Positions 60,961 to 64,000 of a stretch of DNA of 64,000 bases are shown here, one piece after another. Source of the stretch: Gnetum montanum (taxonomy: Eukaryota > Streptophyta > Gnetopsida > Gnetales > Gnetaceae). The stretch's first letter is position 1. Every line of letters begins with the position of its first letter. Made by a program: the position numbers and the translations under genes. The notes beneath the pieces were generated by a model. The model did no database searches. It worked only from the letters and a program-made list of their open reading frames with translations, and was not told the DNA's origin. The DNA lies in contig MNCI01012642.1 in assembly GCA_015680685.1 (NCBI GenBank), forward strand, positions 189,350 through 253,349. The letters are read 5' to 3'.

Positions 60961-62110
60961 ACCTGGACCAATCAGGTGCTTGTAGGATTGGGTTTTCAAC
61001 AAGCTTCTGCTTCAATTTCTCAAATGTTGTTTCACATGCAAGGGTTCAGATAAACAATGCATCCTTCTTTGTCAATTCCACCAATGGCTTGGCAATTTTG
61101 GAAAAATTCTCGATGAAGTGTCGATAGTAGCCAGTATGACCAAGGAATGACTGCACTTCTTTAATTGTTTCAGGTTGACAGGTTATTCCTTGGAAGAATA
61201 TTATTTTTTTTCAAGGTCCACCTCAATTCCTACTTTTGAGATATAGTACCCCAAGACTATGCATTTTTGGACCATAAGATAGCTTTTTTTCCAATTGGGC
61301 TGGAGGTTTGTTTCAACACATCTTTTCAACACCTGCTCAAGACAGTCTAAGATTTTCTCAAATGTAGCTCTATAGGTAGAAAATTCATCCATGAAGACTT
61401 CTACCCCACTACCAATTTGTTGTTGGAAAATGCTAAGGACTAATCGTTGAAATGTGTTTGGGGCATTACATAGACCGAATGGCACCTGATGGTAATCAAA
61501 AGTTCCCCAAGAACTTGTGAAAGTTGTCTTTGCCTGGTCCTCTGGTGCAATCTAGATTTGGTTATAAGCACTGTAAGTGCCTAGAAAGCTATAATAGCAT
61601 TTCCAAGAAATGGTGTCTAGCACTTGGTTGACAAAAGGCAACGAAAAATGATCTTTGAAAGTTTCCATGTTGGGCAACCAAAAGTCGATGCACACCCACC
61701 ATTTGCCTCCTTTCTTGGGCATGATCATGAGTGGACTAACCCATTCACTGTCTACGATAGGGTAGATGAATTCTATCTTGAGGAGTAGTTCAATATCCTT
61801 TTTGAGAATCTATTTTAATTTGGGATTCAAATGTCGCTGCAATTGTTGTTCTAGCTTAAAATGGAGTTAGTGTATATTCGGTGCTAGCATATTCTTGAGT
61901 CTAGACTAGTAAGCTTAGAACATAATAAAGCAAAGGTTGCTAACCATTTTTCCAAAACCCTCATCAACATTTTTTTTTTTGTAGCATGCTTGACAATAAT
62001 AATGATTGGCCTTTTATTTTTCAAGAACACATACTCCATTCTAGCTACTAGTGTCTTCAATTCAAGAGGCTCTTGTTTAAAATTTTCAAGAATCTCCAAC
62101 TCTTCCCAAT
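60960..62110 (-). pseudogene. Ath-5 reverse transcriptase
   Basis: 62099-61884 matches the RT start (F-K-Q-E-P-L-E-L-K-T-L, Y-V-F-L). 61485-61201 is open: M-P-F-G-L-C-N-A-P-N-T-F-Q-R, V-E-V-F-M-D-E-F-S-T-Y, L-K-R-C-V-E-T-N-L, V-L-G-Y-Y-I-S. The FMDD pair is FMDE, so the second catalytic Asp is Glu. Stops separate the pieces. Confidence 0.88.
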
Positions 62111-62329
62111 TGACATCATCATTTACTCCTTCAGAGAGCTAGTGATGAACTTGCTTAAGTTCATCCATAATTGCAACATATTAGTACATTAGGCCCTTAG
62201 TAGGTTCCATGCACAATGTCCTACTATTAGAATCAGCTGTCAACCACTGGGTGCCTTCTTATTTTATGGCTACTATGTACAGGCATCTTTGGATTTCAAC
62301 TTCTAGTGCACACGGCTTGCATGTAGAGA

Positions 62330-62790
62330 TAGATGTTTAATTTACTGACCATAACTTCTACACATAATGGCACCCTAAATCATTGTACGTGATACATGGA
62401 ACCCTCTTCTTCTCGATCTTTCCAAATTTATTTTCCTTAGATATCTCCAAGGAAAGATCTCTAATGCCCATTCTGGCATCAATGATGCTTAACCATGCCC
62501 TTCCTATAATAATTGGGAAGTCCCCCTTATAGTTCTCCACCTTGATTACTAGGAAGTTGGTGGGATATGACTAGCCATAAACAATGGTTACGATGTCCTT
62601 TATGAATTCCAATGGAACAATGATGGACTAGTCCACCAGTTCTAGCCAGATGTTGCTCTTCTTCAAGGTAGGAAGGTTCCACATTGTGTACATCTCTTGT
62701 GAGATCATATTAACACCAGAACCGGAGTCAAGAAGAGATTTACAAGGCTCATTCCTAGCATTTTGCAAATATACTAGGGGACTCCTAGGA
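62330..62790 (-). pseudogene. Ath-5 protease
   Basis: Minus strand near 62715-62750 reads S-L-L-D-S-G-S-G-V-N-M-I with the catalytic D-S-G intact. 62540-62358 reads D-F-P-I-I-I-G-R-A-W-L-S-I-I-D-A. It is the best kept protease of the family here. Confidence 0.82.
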
Positions 62791-62799
62791 TTAGCTAAC

Positions 62800-64000
62800 T
62801 TTCTAGGTAGGTTACCAGCTCGAATTTAATCAAATACATCATAGGTCAACATTACAAAATGGATTCGAGAGGGATTTTGGTTTGAAGGGGACTTGGATGA
62901 AGATGAGATAGAGGAAGGTGGAGGATTAGGGTTACCAACCACTGATGTGTTTGAGGGCTTTGGTGGACTACTAGGTCAGAAGAAAGGTCTTTTCTTTGTT
63001 CATGGTTCTGACCTGCTTGGTGGGTTAACTAGTTGTAGATTAACCATCCTCGTAGTGTTTATTTATTGTGGTTGGGTAGGCAATTTACCCTGCATGGATG
63101 GAGCATGTGATAGCTATGCAAGAGATGAAGGAGTAGGTGTAGGGATAGGAGGTGCATGAGGATAGTAGGTGGCATCCCTCCTTGGATAGGGCAATTGGTA
63201 TTCTTTAGGAGGGTAGTGGTGAGGTTGGTAAGCAACAACATGACTAGAGGAGTTCCATGGAGATGAAGGTTGCTGAACATAATAACCATAGGGATTTGGT
63301 TATTGGTAAGGGTACTACTATCTTGGAGGTGGCAATGCCCACAATTGTGGTTACTACAACTATTGGTATAATTCATAGGATTTTGCTGGAGTTTTCCTTA
63401 AATAGTACTGCTATGGTTGGTGGAATTGTCGAGCGTTGCCTTATGGATAAGGTAATATTTTAGGTGTTCACCTTTGTGCAAGTCATGAATGTAAGGCATA
63501 CATTCTAGATTTCTACAAATGTGACACAATTAGGCAACATCCTTGGGATGTTCGTACTGGTAGATGTCACACTTGCCATCATCATCTGAGTCACTATCCA
63601 CAACCATATATATTGTACCCATTATACCCTTACCCTTAGATATAACATGTTTAACTTTCTTACATCTTCGACACTCACACTCACCACTTTTCTCCTTCGA
63701 CTCTTCAACAATTTTTAAAATAGCCTAAAGCTTGTTGTTCATAGAGTCCCATAATTAGTCAACCTTAGCCATGATTTCAAATTGCAATTTCTAGAGTGGA
63801 ATGGTTTTCTAATTAGCCACCTTATCTCTAGTTAATTCATCCTCATTGTCACAAAATCAAACCCCCCTTTTGCAAATAGAAGGGTCCTTATTGTATTTCT
63901 TTGCACTTTCTCGCTTTCTCAATTCTTCCTCCTCCTTAGCTAACTGTTCAATTAATTTTTGGATCTAGTGGATGCTTAACTCTATCAATCTCCCTTGGGC
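62800..64000 (-). pseudogene. Ath-5 gag, C-terminal part (cut by window end)
   Basis: Pro/Leu-rich tail (63376-62860, frame-shifted) preceded by a knuckle near 63530-63570 reading C-D-I-Y-Q-Y-E-H-P, the same second-Cys-to-Tyr change as Ath-3. Upstream is an acidic stretch with D-S-D-S-D-D-D-G. The capsid core lies beyond the window. Confidence 0.72.

Overview
This is nuclear DNA from a seed plant. A gymnosperm such as a conifer is plausible but not proven: the window holds old, nested, unpurged LTR retrotransposons around a single low-copy gene. The only intact host gene I can support is a six-exon cysteine-rich receptor-like kinase (CRK) on the minus strand (7317 to 4627). It reads through as 682 residues with every kinase landmark present.

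Almost everything else is mobile-element DNA. Five copies belong to one Athila-like Ty3/gypsy family, here called Ath-1 to Ath-5. They share LTRs of about 735-945 bp starting TGATGA and ending CTCATCA, a tRNA-Asp type primer binding site, a Gag with a CX2CX3HX4C knuckle, and a GGGGGTA polypurine tract. Ath-1 (1-1360, plus) is the 3' end of a copy inserted into the chromodomain-like end of a chromovirus pol. Ath-2 (10203-17177, plus) is the best preserved: ATTAT target duplication, perfect primer site, but an assembly gap where reverse transcriptase and integrase should be. Ath-3 (17695-29870, minus) has gag, protease, RT, RNase H, integrase and an extra third ORF between pol and the 3' LTR. 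Ath-4 (34940-52293, minus) keeps gag and the third ORF but lacks pol, and is split by a second element, Tat-1 (41817-50562, minus). Tat-1 carries a Tat/Ogre-like gag and protease but no RT or integrase. Ath-5 (56328 to beyond 64000, minus) has gag-pol but no third ORF.

Smaller remnants are two chromovirus-type LTRs (1739-2230 and 29973-30480), a second Tat-like LTR (about 54100-55295), a LINE ORF1 fragment (about 8890-9330), a LINE RT fragment (33480-34420) and an unrecognised minus-strand coding-like block (30600-32250). A few intergenic stretches hold nothing I recognise.

The most unusual signals lie in the Athila-like LTRs. Just upstream of the TATA box several copies carry clusters of GATATC palindromes that vary in number and decay as expected for methylated CpG. 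Downstream of the TATA box a 105-bp tandem repeat forms predicted hairpins whose arms change in a compensatory way between repeats. The third ORF in the env position, the pol-less copies and a noncoding 3' block conserved between copies suggest a family with autonomous and non-autonomous members. Coordinates of decayed domains are approximate, because they were placed by reading translations by eye.
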